Notes under the pieces: model-generated
The model's input: the letters and a program-made list of their open reading frames with translations, nothing else
Database searches by the model: none
What the model was told of the DNA's origin: nothing
In this document: one piece after another, positions 53,482 to 61,535 of the stretch
Layout: every line of letters begins with the position of its first letter
Numbering within the stretch: position 1 is the first letter of the stretch
DNA from: Methylobacterium isbiliense
Lineage (GTDB): Bacteria > Pseudomonadota > Alphaproteobacteria > Rhizobiales > Beijerinckiaceae
Length of the DNA: 64,000 nucleotides
NCBI RefSeq assembly: GCF_022179325.1
Contig: NZ_BPQQ01000075.1
Span: 1-64,000 of the forward strand
Direction of reading: 5' to 3'
Translations under genes and position numbers: made by a program

Positions 53482-53819
53482 CTCAGCGTCCCTCCGCGGT
53501 CACGGTCCCGAGGCATCTAGACAGGTTTCGTTAACGACGCCTTCCGGGCTCCTGGCCGCCCTTCCGGCCGCGCGGCGAGGTGGAGCGGCAGGGGGATCCG
53601 GTGCGGCACGCCCTGGACCACCACCGGCGTCGCGACGCCTTCCTTCCACCGCGACGAGGCCCTTCAGCCACAGGATGCGCTTCCCGTGCCGGTGGAGCAG
53701 CATCAAGCGCCAGAGTCCGAACCGGATCCCGTCGACCGGGCCGCTCTCCCGGAGGATGGCGGCGATGCCGGCATGGGCCGGCCAGGGGCGTGGGCTCCGC
53801 CTCGGCCCGGAAGCGCGCC
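53482..53819. other. Unassigned stretch left of the deacetylase remnant
   Basis: About 340 bases on the minus-strand side contain an open frame with the segment RFGLWRLMLLHRHGKRILWLKGL, which looks protein-like but matches no family I recognise. It could be part of the same decayed gene or a separate remnant. No intact gene is supported. Confidence 0.35.
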
Positions 53820-54056
53820 GTAGCCGTGCATGCCGATCCCGTGCCCGGCGGCCACCGCCTTCATCTCCTCGGGAAAGGTCTCGATCGCGTGGCCGGGGAT
53901 GAGCCACGTGGTCCCCATCTCCCAGCGCTCGACCATCCGCAGCAGGGGCGGCCTGGCGGCCTTGCCCGCGAAGACGCCCCGCGAGATGCCGCATGGGCTG
54001 TCCTCGCCGCCGCAGGAGCCGAGGCAGCCCGCCACCGCGTCGACGTCCACCCGTCG
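53820..54056 (-). pseudogene. Polysaccharide deacetylase remnant
   Basis: A fragment of a polysaccharide-deacetylase (NodB-fold) protein is readable on the minus strand: GEDSPCGISRGVFAGKAARP, then LLRMVERWEMGTTWLIPGHA, IETFPEEMKAV and GHGIGMHGY. These match the start of the family in order, but the expected HGYSHENP continuation and the rest of the fold are lost after HGY. The upstream N terminus is also absent. The remnant abuts the tRNA-Ser gene and suggests deletion at an island boundary. Confidence 0.65.
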
Positions 54057-54206
54057 GACGCGACGATCTCCGTGGGGCCCTGCTCGGATCTCCCGCGCCG
54101 GACCGCGCCCGCCATCGGCGTCCCGCGCGCCCGCGCGGTCAACCCGGCCCGCCGCGGCAAATCCGGGTTGACCGAATCCCGCCGATTCCCTAGAGCGGAC
54201 CGACCC

Positions 54207-54298
54207 GGAGACGTGGCCGAGCGGCTGAAGGCACTCGTTTGCTAAATGAGCAAGCCTCGAAAGGGGCTTCGAGGGTTCGAATCCCTCCGTCTCCGCCA
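54207..54298 (+). tRNA. tRNA-Ser(GCT)
   Basis: A 92-base class II tRNA. The acceptor stem GGAGACG pairs with CGTCTCC. The anticodon loop TTGCTAA gives anticodon GCT (decodes AGC/AGU). A long variable arm (CAAGCCTCGAAAGGGGCTTCG) and the T-loop GGTTCGAATCC are present. The discriminator is G and CCA is encoded (54296-54298). tRNA-Ser genes are common integration sites, and mobile-element fragments follow immediately. Confidence 0.96.
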
Positions 54299-54579
54299 TT
54301 CCTTTTCCCCCATTGAAGTAGCTGTTTTCACATACTGTTTTCGTTCGCCATCCGGTCATTTGTTCCCGGTTTGTCCTTGCGGAGCCAATCCTGCCGACGG
54401 AGCAGGTCCGGGCGCGGGGACAAGGGCTATCTGCCGTTTGAGCCGCGGCCGCTCGGTGCCCTCTTCCTTCGAGGCTCCGCGAAGCGTCCAGCGGTCTGGG
54501 TCGGGCGAGGCTCAGATGATCCGCGCTGTGGGCCATGTCCGTCTCCGCCAGAAGACGCACAGGCCAACCTCATGTCGCC
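54299..54579. other. AT-richer spacer after tRNA-Ser
   Basis: About 280 bases, clearly AT-richer at 54299-54370 than the surrounding genome. No gene, direct repeat of the tRNA end or integrase is visible. It marks the left border of the island. Confidence 0.5.
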
Positions 54580-54843
54580 TCAGCGGGACGCCTCCCCCGA
54601 GTCTCGCAGCCGGAAACGGTAGCAGGCGGCCAGGGCTGGCTTCTGCACCTGGGCCTGCACCTGGGTAGAGGAGCACGCTTCGGCCTCGGCAGGAGGCACG
54701 GTGCCGATCGGCGCGGGCAGGCGACGGTGGTCGTACCGGTCGACCCACCCCCGGGTGACGTACCCGACCGCCTCGAAGGTGCGCCACGGCCCGCGCCGAT
54801 GGATCACCTCCGCCTCGAACAGGCCGTGGATCGTCTCCGCCAT
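54580..54843 (-). mobile_element. IS3-family transposase C-terminal remnant
   Basis: On the minus strand an 87-codon frame starts MAETIHGLFEAEVIHRRGPW and continues RTFEAVGYVTRGWVDRYDHR and LPAPIGTVPPAEAEA. This matches the end of the IS3 OrfB integrase core (AE...GLxKxEVIHRRGPW, WVDWYNxRRLxxxxGxxPPAExE). The rest of the transposase, including the DDE residues apart from the last Glu region, is missing. Confidence 0.8.
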
Positions 54844-54924
54844 GCGTCATGGGATGACCGCCTTCCTCTCCCCGCCCAAGTCGGGCGAGACTGAGAGGAG
54901 AGAAGAGCCATGCCGATGCCCGCC

Positions 54925-55180
54925 ATCGATCGGCCAAGCCGTCGTTTCACGTTCACGGCGCCGATGCCGACGGTCAGGTGATCTCCCGGCGCGTGGGGCG
55001 CAGCCAACGTCCGGCGCTGGTGGCCAGCCGCCCGCCCCGACGGTGATCGCCATGGAGGCTTGCGCGACGGCCCATCATTGGGCGCGAGCGTTCCACGCGG
55101 CCGGGCACGAGGTTCGGCCGATCAACCCGCGCTTCGGCAAGCCATGCGTGCGCGTCTCGAAGAACGGTGCCGTCGACGCC
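54925..55180 (+). mobile_element. IS110-family transposase N-terminal remnant
   Basis: The plus strand carries SFHVHGADADGQVISRR and then, after a frameshift, VIAMEACATAHHWARAFHAA, GHEVRPINPRF and GKPCVRVSKNG. These are the DEDD-transposase start (VHGVDADGxVV, MEACxxAHHWAR, PxxVKPYVKxxKND) of IS110 elements. The frame breaks after the KNG segment, before the usual KNDxxDAxAI continuation. It is degenerate and inactive. Confidence 0.8.
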
Positions 55181-55294
55181 GGTTCGCCACACAAGATCGT
55201 GCCCGAGGCGTGGTGTAGCTTTGCCGCTGTGATCACCGCGATCTCAGCCACAGCCGGATCTGGTCAGGCCGACACGCCGGTCCGTCCGGGCGCG

Positions 55295-55870
55295 ATGGTC
55301 ATCCTCGGTCCGTTCACCGATGCCGTGTATCCGACCCAGATCGACGCGGCACCGGTCCTCGGGCTGGCCGGGGAGCAGCGCGGCTTCTACGGCGGGAACC
55401 GGTGGCGCCCTGCCTGGAGCGCTTACCGGCATCCGCGCGGGGGAGGCAACGCGCACGGGGGCGTCGACATCTACGCCCCCCGGGGCACCCGGATCGTGGC
55501 CATGGTGGACGGCGACGTCACGCAGATTTCGGCGGCAGACAACAACGGCATGGGGAATCGCGTCCACCTCGCCTTCAGCGCCTTTGGGGTGCGCTACAAG
55601 TTCGTGGTCGGGCACCTCGACCGCTTCGAGGGCGGCCCGATGACGGTCGCCAAGGGCACCGTCATCGGGTACGCGGGATGCACCGGCAACGCCGCGAGCG
55701 GCCAGCCCTGCCTCGCCCCGAACAGCTGCGGCACGTATTCCACGCACATCCACCTGCAACTGCATCGCATCGCCGACAACCGCCTCCTCGATCCGCTTCG
55801 GGCCCTGGGCTGGACGCTGCGCTACCATGACAACACCCGTGACGTGCCGTGCTCGAGCGTGGTCGGCTAG
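55295..55870 (+). CDS. M23 (LytM-type) peptidase, 5' end uncertain
   Basis: A zinc metallopeptidase of the M23 family. HGGVD supplies the HxxxD ligands (about residues 54 and 58) and THIHLQL supplies the HxH pair (151 and 153); GTYSTHIHLQLHR is the usual context. There are two Cys pairs in CTGNAASGQPC and the C-terminal region. The open frame extends upstream into IS110-derived sequence, so the native start is probably lost; ATG 55295 is the first ATG before the domain, and GTG 55229 is an alternative. No convincing signal peptide remains. It lies between IS remnants. Confidence 0.75.
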   Translation: MVILGPFTDAVYPTQIDAAPVLGLAGEQRGFYGGNRWRPAWSAYRHPRGGGNAHGGVDIYAPRGTRIVAMVDGDVTQISAADNNGMGNRVHLAFSAFGVRYKFVVGHLDRFEGGPMTVAKGTVIGYAGCTGNAASGQPCLAPNSCGTYSTHIHLQLHRIADNRLLDPLRALGWTLRYHDNTRDVPCSSVVG

Positions 55871-56002
55871 TTCCTGAGTACAGGCAAGGGTCCGACGGCA
55901 TACACGCAAGCATACGAGAGTGATGGACTCAGACCGGGCTTGTTCGGCCGTGCGCCAAAGTCGAGCATCCGCGACCGCTCGACCAAGCCCGATCAGGCCC
56001 CA

Positions 56003-56137
56003 TTGCGGATGCGCATCTGCGATCCGGCCAAGAGCCAAGTGCGGAACGGCTATTTCCGGATCTCCCTTCTCCTGCGCCGCGAGAGCTGCCGGTCAACCAC
56101 AAGAGGGTCTTCGGCTCTACAGGGATGAAGGCCGCCG
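56003..56137 (+). mobile_element. IS3-family transposase N-terminal remnant
   Basis: Plus-strand fragments read LRMRICDPAKSQVRNGYFRI, SLLLRRE and, with frameshifts, VNHKRVF then RLYRDEGRRK. This is the HTH-like start of IS3 OrfB (VRYGYRRIHVLLRREGWxVNHKRVYRLYREEG). Together with the opposite-strand piece at 54580-54843, it shows IS3 debris on both sides of the M23 gene. Confidence 0.78.
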
Positions 56138-56140
56138 AAA

Positions 56141-56170
56141 GTGACAAACCTCATCTTTCGTCTGTATGGT
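56141..56170 (+). promoter_or_regulatory. Candidate promoter of the double-protease gene
   Basis: GTGACA (56141-56146) and TATGGT (56165-56170) with an 18-base spacer lie 24 bases upstream of the ATG. A GGAGGA ribosome-binding site follows at 56180-56185. Confidence 0.4.
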
Positions 56171-56193
56171 CAGGTTCTCGGAGGATCTCCGTG

Positions 56194-59100
56194 ATGACGA
56201 CGAAGCGCTTCTTGGTCAAGCTCGGCCGCCAGCCGGATCCGGCGTTCGCCGCCGTCCAGCCCACCCTGGCCGGTGCGAACCTGAGGCTCAAGCCCCTGTT
56301 CGAGGCGCCGGGATCGGCTGGGATGCCAACGCCGGACGGTCCGTCCCTGGCGGCGGCCGCTCCGCGCCGGGGCGCGTGGTTCTTGGCCGAGCCCCTCGAT
56401 CACACGGACACCTTCACGATGCAGGCGGAGCTCGCCGGGCAATCCTCCTGGGATCTCGCGCATGCCTTGAGCCGGGAGCTCGCCGGACGCGGCATCACGG
56501 ACGTGCTGGCGGTCGAGCCTGACCTGGAACAGGTTTGGGTCTTCGAGGACCCGAACCGCCCGCCCCAAGCCCCTTTTGCGGCAGAGGCCCGCCCGTGCAA
56601 TCGGCCGCAGCCCCAGGACGGCGGCCCCCTGCCGCGCGTGGATCGCTTCGCCTGGCATCTCGACGCCGACTACTCCGACTTCAAGGCCGCGCGCGAGGCT
56701 GTCGGCAAGAACCCGCGCAACGTGACGATCGCCCATCTCGACACCGGCTATTTCGAAGGCCACCGGCTTCTCCCGGAGCGGCTCGACCGCGAGCGTCAGC
56801 GGAATTTCGTTCGCGACGAGCAGCAGGCGGATGCCCGCGATCCCGGCATGGACGGCCTCCTCCAGAATCCCGGCCACGGGATGGGCACGCTCGGCATCCT
56901 GGCCGGAGGGCGGCTGGACGGGCTCGAGCCCGTGCCGCTCGGGGGGAGCCCACGAGACATCAACACGGGCGATTATCTGGGCGCGGCTCCCCAGGCCTCG
57001 GTCATCCCGATGCGGATCGCGAACTCGGTCGTGCATTTTTCGACCTCCAGCGTCGCGGAGGCGATCAACGCCGCCCGTGCCTTGAAGGTCGATGTGATCT
57101 CGATGAGCATGGGCGGGCTGCCGTCGGCCGCCTGGGCGGACGCCGTCAATGCCGCCTATGAGGCCGGTATCGTGATCGTCTGCGCGGCGGGCAACAATTT
57201 CGGGGGCCTGCCGACATCCTCCATCGTTTATCCCGCACGGTTCCAGCGCGTGATCGCGGCTTGCGGGGTGATGGCGAACGACGCCCCCTACTTCAACCTG
57301 CCGCCCTTCGTGATGCAGGGCTGCTTCGGGCCCCGCAGCAAGATGGCGACGGCGCTGGCCGCCTATACGCCGAACATCCCGTGGGCGCGCTGGGGCTGCC
57401 CTGACACGGTCGATCTCGACGGTGCCGGAACGTCTGCGGCAACGCCTCAGGTGGCCGCGGCGGCGGCGCTTTGGCTCATGCGGCACGAGACGCGCTATCC
57501 GGCCGGCTGGATGCGGGTGGCCGCCGTCCGGCGGGCGCTGTTCCAATCGGCCCAGAAGGGCGAGGGTCTGGGGGCGACGGGGAATGCCGTCGACGAGTAT
57601 TTCGGCCAGGGCATCCTGGCGGCCCGCGCGGCTCTCGACGTCGGCCCTGCCAGCGCGGAGGAGCTCCACGCGTGGTATTCGCCTCCCGACAGCGCCGATT
57701 TCAGCCTGCTGAAGCTGCTCACGGGGCTCGGTGCCGCCGAGGAGCCGCGCACCCCGCTGTACGAGCTGGAACTCGCCCAGCTGGCCCTGACGTCGAAAGC
57801 GGCGCGCGAGGCGGTGCCGGACCTCGACCCGAGCCGTGGCATCGCGGACCGGGACCGCGCCCGCCTCCTCGCTGCGCTCCTGGACGAAGGCCGCACGTCG
57901 CGGGCGTTGCGCCGCCGCCTGGAGAGCGCGCTCGGACGCTCCACGAGCCGTGCGGCGCCGATGCCTCCCCCGCCGCAGGTCGCGGCGCAGGGCGTCGCCC
58001 GGACGCCGCCGCCCCCTGTTGAACGGCGCATCGTCCGTCCGCCGCCCAAGCACCGGCGCCTGCAGATCTTCGCCATGGATCCAGGCGCCTCGACCAAGCT
58101 CGCGACCGCGTTCCTCAACCGCACCGTGGTCCGGATCCCCTGGGAAGTGAGCGCCGGGTCGGCCGAACTTCTACAGCCGGGTCCTGTCGGCGAATACCTC
58201 GAAGTCGTCGACATCGACCCGGCGAGCGGACGGCTCTACGAGCCCGTCGATCTCAACGATCCCTTCCTGCTGGCCCAGGATGGGCACGCTCCGTCCGTCG
58301 GGAACCCGCAATTCCATCAGCAGATGGTCTACGCGGTGGCCATGAAGACCATCGAGCATTTCGAAACCGCTCTCGGGCGCCTCGTTCTCTGGGCGCCGAA
58401 ACACATTCGAACCCAGGCTCAGGCGAGCCCTGCCGTCGGGCGACGGTCCGACGTGGTCGTCTCGGAGCGCCTGACGGAACTCTACGTCAGGCGCTTGCGC
58501 ATCTATCCGCACGCGTTGCGCCAGGCGAATGCCTTCTACAGCCCCGACAAGGTCGCCCTCCTGTTCGGCTATTTCCCGGATGCGCGCAGCGAAGCGGGCG
58601 CCGATGGCGGCGCCCGCATCGTCTTTACCTGTCTCTCCCACGACATCGTCGCCCACGAGGTGACCCACGCCATCCTGGACGGGCTGCACCGGCGCTACCA
58701 GGAGGACACAAACCCGGACGTGCACGCCTTCCACGAGGCGCTCGCCGACATCGTCGCGATCTTCCAGCACTTTACCTTCCCGGACGTGCTGGCGCACCAA
58801 ATCCAGCAAAGCCAGGCGGATCTGCGCAAGGGCGAACTTCTGATGAGCCTCGCCCAGGAGTTCGGTCAGGCCATCGGCTATTCCCGGGCGCTGCGGAGCG
58901 CGATCGGTGACCCTAAGAAGACGTTGGCGACGGCGCACGAGCCTCACGAGCGCGGTTCGGTGCTGGTGGCCGCCATCTTCGATGCATTCTTGGCCGTCTA
59001 CCGCCGACGCATCGACGACTTGTTGCGCATCGCCACCAGCGGAACCGGCGTGCTGGCGCCCGGGGCCTTGCACCCGGACCTCGTCAAGCGCCTCGCCGAC

Positions 59101-59871
59101 GAGGCGGCCGGCACGGCCTCCGACATCCTGACGATCTGCATCAGGGCGCTGGATTATTGCCCCCCGGTCGACATCACCTTCGGGGATTACCTGCGGGCGC
59201 TCATCACGGCCGACAGCGACCTTGTCGCGGAGGACCGGCATGGCTACCGGGTGGCCTTCCTGGAGGCGTTCGCCGCGCGCGACATCTATCCCGAGGGCGT
59301 GCGCAGTCTGTCGGTCGAGAGCCTGCGCTGGGCAGGCCCCGCCTCACAGCCCGCCGGGATCGGTCCGTTCCTGCGCGGTCTTGCCCTGCAATGGCGGGTC
59401 GGCACCGATCGCGAGGAGGCATACCGGGCCGCGAAGGCGAGCGCCAAGGCCCTGCATGTCTGGATTCAAAAGAACATCGGCGCTCAGGTCGCACCGCTGT
59501 TTGGCCTCGACTTCTCCGAGCCACGCGTTCCATTCGAGGTGCATTCCGTGCGGCCGGCCCGACGCGTCGCGCGCGACGGCAGCATCAGCAACGATCTGAT
59601 CGTGACCATCACCCAATCCCGCAACGTGCCGTACGAGCCCGAGGACCCGCACGGCCGGATGTTTCGCTTCCGCGGGGGCTGCACGCTCGTCGTGGATCTC
59701 AACAACGACACGGCCCCGATCCGCTACTGCATCACCAAACGGGCGGGCAGCGCGAACCGGGAGACGGCGCAGCGCACCTACCTGTCCCGGCGGGCGAGCC
59801 TACGCTCCCTCTATTTCGGCACTGAGGACGAGCAGCGCGAACCGTTCGCGATGATCCATTGCGGGCACTAG
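56194..59871 (+). CDS. Large fusion protein: subtilisin (S8) plus gluzincin metalloprotease
   Basis: A 1225-residue protein. Residues about 1-150 are an unassigned N-terminal domain. A subtilisin-like S8 domain follows, with catalytic Asp183 (IAHLDTGYFEGH), His228 (NPGHGMGTLG) and Ser414 (GAGTSAATP). A Pro-rich linker lies near 590-625. The C-terminal half carries HEVTH (821-825) and HEALADIVA with Glu848, the pattern of gluzincin (M4-like) metalloproteases, then about 370 residues of unknown fold. There is no signal peptide or membrane helix, so a cytoplasmic protein is likely. ATG 56194 has GGAGGA 8 bases upstream. Two catalytic peptidase domains in one chain is rare. It is followed by an MBL-fold gene. 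Confidence 0.85.
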   Translation: MTTKRFLVKLGRQPDPAFAAVQPTLAGANLRLKPLFEAPGSAGMPTPDGPSLAAAAPRRGAWFLAEPLDHTDTFTMQAELAGQSSWDLAHALSRELAGRGITDVLAVEPDLEQVWVFEDPNRPPQAPFAAEARPCNRPQPQDGGPLPRVDRFAWHLDADYSDFKAAREAVGKNPRNVTIAHLDTGYFEGHRLLPERLDRERQRNFVRDEQQADARDPGMDGLLQNPGHGMGTLGILAGGRLDGLEPVPLGGSPRDINTGDYLGAAPQASVIPMRIANSVVHFSTSSVAEAINAARALKVDVISMSMGGLPSAAWADAVNAAYEAGIVIVCAAGNNFGGLPTSSIVYPARFQRVIAACGVMANDAPYFNLPPFVMQGCFGPRSKMATALAAYTPNIPWARWGCPDTVDLDGAGTSAATPQVAAAAALWLMRHETRYPAGWMRVAAVRRALFQSAQKGEGLGATGNAVDEYFGQGILAARAALDVGPASAEELHAWYSPPDSADFSLLKLLTGLGAAEEPRTPLYELELAQLALTSKAAREAVPDLDPSRGIADRDRARLLAALLDEGRTSRALRRRLESALGRSTSRAAPMPPPPQVAAQGVARTPPPPVERRIVRPPPKHRRLQIFAMDPGASTKLATAFLNRTVVRIPWEVSAGSAELLQPGPVGEYLEVVDIDPASGRLYEPVDLNDPFLLAQDGHAPSVGNPQFHQQMVYAVAMKTIEHFETALGRLVLWAPKHIRTQAQASPAVGRRSDVVVSERLTELYVRRLRIYPHALRQANAFYSPDKVALLFGYFPDARSEAGADGGARIVFTCLSHDIVAHEVTHAILDGLHRRYQEDTNPDVHAFHEALADIVAIFQHFTFPDVLAHQIQQSQADLRKGELLMSLAQEFGQAIGYSRALRSAIGDPKKTLATAHEPHERGSVLVAAIFDAFLAVYRRRIDDLLRIATSGTGVLAPGALHPDLVKRLADEAAGTASDILTICIRALDYCPPVDITFGDYLRALITADSDLVAEDRHGYRVAFLEAFAARDIYPEGVRSLSVESLRWAGPASQPAGIGPFLRGLALQWRVGTDREEAYRAAKASAKALHVWIQKNIGAQVAPLFGLDFSEPRVPFEVHSVRPARRVARDGSISNDLIVTITQSRNVPYEPEDPHGRMFRFRGGCTLVVDLNNDTAPIRYCITKRAGSANRETAQRTYLSRRASLRSLYFGTEDEQREPFAMIHCGH

Positions 59872-59967
59872 CAGGCTTCGATCAGATTGAACCGTGAAGC
59901 CTGCTCTCGGTATTTGATTCTGCCGCATTTTCCACGACGAACGGGCATCAACTTCGTCGGAAAATGC
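59870..59967. repeat. Composite palindromic intergenic element between protease and MBL genes
   Basis: Stem 1 is a perfect 10-bp inverted repeat AGCAGGCTTC (59870-59879) / GAAGCCTGCT (59896-59905), overlapping the protease stop codon. Stem 2 has GCATTTTCC (59925-59933), GACGAA, TTCGTC and GGAAAATGC (59959-59967). The second half matches the element at 42072-42114. It may act as a terminator, RNA-stabiliser or dispersed repeat. Confidence 0.7.
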
Positions 59968-59984
59968 TATAGGGGGGACCCCTG

Positions 59985-61535
59985 ATGGCACGAACACCCA
60001 GGACACGCCGCACCGCAGCCGGCAAGCCCGCGGATGAAGCCCGCGGCCGCGTTCCACGCAAGGCAGCACCGAAGGCAACAGGGGCTGCGACCAGCTCGAA
60101 GAGGCCCGCCCGCAGGCGGGACCAGCATCGGGATGGGATCACGATCCGGATGTACCGCCAGGGCCTGGGCGATTGCCTGCTCGTTCGCATTCCGGGCCAG
60201 GGGCGTCCGTTCTGGATGCTCGTCGATTGCGGGCTGATTCTCGGTACCCAGAACGCCGCAGCGAAGATCAAGGAGATCCTTGCCGACGTCACCGCCGTCA
60301 CGGGCGGCCGCCTCGACGTGCTCGTCGTCACGCATGAACACTGGGACCATGTCTCCGGCTTTGTTCTGGCCGAAGCCGAGTTCAAGGCGCTCGCCATCGA
60401 TGCGGTGTGGATGGCCTGGACTGAGGACCCGAAGGATAAACTTGCCACGCAGTTGCGAGAGGAACGCGAGGAGAAGCTCAGGAAACTCGCGGCGTTCGCC
60501 GGCAATCTGAGCGCACGAGGGCTTGCCGGCGAGCCCGTCGTCCAGGGCCTGTCGTCAGTGCTCGACTTCTTCAACATGGGTTTCGGTGCGGCCGGCGCCA
60601 GCACCAAGGACGCGCTCGTCAAGGCGCGCGAATGTCTGCGAGGCGAGAAGCCCGTCTACTGGCGTCCGACCGATCCGCCGCTCGTGCCGCCGCGGGCACC
60701 GTGCGTGCGCATCTACGCTCTCGGGCCACCCCAGGACGAGAAGGCAATCAAGAAGACGTTCGCCAAGAGCGAAGTCTACCATCTTGGCGGGACGGGGAAT
60801 CCGCTCTTTCAGGCTGACAAGCGCGCCATGGACCCCACCGGACCGTGGGATGCCTTCTGCCCCTTCGACCAAGACGTCGGGGTGATGCTGCAGCCCCTGC
60901 TCGACCGGCCGCAGCCCTCGACCGTTGCGCCCGATCCCGACCCCCTCCGCGACTTCCTGGAGCGCCACTACCTCGACGCCGACCCGAGCCTCGACACAGC
61001 CAGAGGCTGGCGGCGGATCGACACCGCCTGGCTTGGCCCGGCCGCCGACTTTGCGCTCGCCCTCGACAGCGCGACGAACAACACGAGTCTGGTGCTCGCC
61101 CTTGAACTCGTCGAGAGCGGCAAGGTCATCCTGCTTGCGGGCGATGCTCAGGTGGGGAACTGGCTGAGCTGGCACGAACGGACGTGGCCCATCGAGGGCC
61201 GGACGGTCACAGGACCGGAGCTCATGGCCCGCACGGTGTTCTACAAGGTCGGGCATCATGGCAGCCACAATGCGACGCTGCAGGCGAAGGGTCTCGAGCT
61301 GATGACCTCCGGCGATCTCGTGGCCTTTATCCCCGTCGACGAGGCCATGGCGCGGCAGAAGGGTTGGAACCAGATGCCTCTGCCCTCTCTCGTGAAGGCC
61401 TTGAAGGCGCAGACACAAAACCGCGTGCTGCAGGCCGACAGGGACTTCGAGGCCAGCAGCAATCCCGAGAGCCAGGCCTTCGCGCGGAGCCTGGTGCAAA
61501 CCCCGCTGTACTTCGAGTATACTATTCAAATGTGA
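59985..61535 (+). CDS. Metallo-beta-lactamase-fold hydrolase, ComEC-like
   Basis: A 516-residue MBL-fold protein. A basic Arg/Lys/Ala-rich tail (residues 1-45) precedes the fold. QGLGDCLLVRIPGQG near 58-72 is followed by the metal motif THEHWDH (His117, His119, Asp121, His122), ILLAGDAQ with Asp387 and YKVGHHGSHNAT (His424-His427), as in the extracytoplasmic ComEC/Rec2-type MBL domains. The region between the first and later metal motifs is about 265 residues, far longer than usual, so a large insertion is present. There is no signal or membrane helix. It directly follows the double-protease gene, and its stop meets a truncated monooxygenase gene. Confidence 0.82.
   Translation: MARTPRTRRTAAGKPADEARGRVPRKAAPKATGAATSSKRPARRRDQHRDGITIRMYRQGLGDCLLVRIPGQGRPFWMLVDCGLILGTQNAAAKIKEILADVTAVTGGRLDVLVVTHEHWDHVSGFVLAEAEFKALAIDAVWMAWTEDPKDKLATQLREEREEKLRKLAAFAGNLSARGLAGEPVVQGLSSVLDFFNMGFGAAGASTKDALVKARECLRGEKPVYWRPTDPPLVPPRAPCVRIYALGPPQDEKAIKKTFAKSEVYHLGGTGNPLFQADKRAMDPTGPWDAFCPFDQDVGVMLQPLLDRPQPSTVAPDPDPLRDFLERHYLDADPSLDTARGWRRIDTAWLGPAADFALALDSATNNTSLVLALELVESGKVILLAGDAQVGNWLSWHERTWPIEGRTVTGPELMARTVFYKVGHHGSHNATLQAKGLELMTSGDLVAFIPVDEAMARQKGWNQMPLPSLVKALKAQTQNRVLQADRDFEASSNPESQAFARSLVQTPLYFEYTIQM

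Larger units (their letters stand above)
55871..56193. other. Spacer with IS3 fragment and candidate promoter
   Basis: About 320 bases between the M23 gene and the double-protease gene. It includes an IS3 N-terminal fragment (56003-56137) and a promoter-like pair upstream of the protease gene (56141-56170). No intact gene. Confidence 0.5.

Noticed and set aside
53703-54560. Minus-strand frame beginning upstream of tRNA-Ser and containing ETEGFEPSKPLS
   Set aside because: This is the well-known false protein produced by reading antisense through a tRNA-Ser gene. Only its deacetylase-like part has real protein similarity.
54701-55870. Single 389-codon frame fusing IS110 sequence to the M23 domain
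   Set aside because: The upstream half matches a transposase in other frames and has no signal; the fusion is likely an accident of decay, so only the M23 domain is listed.
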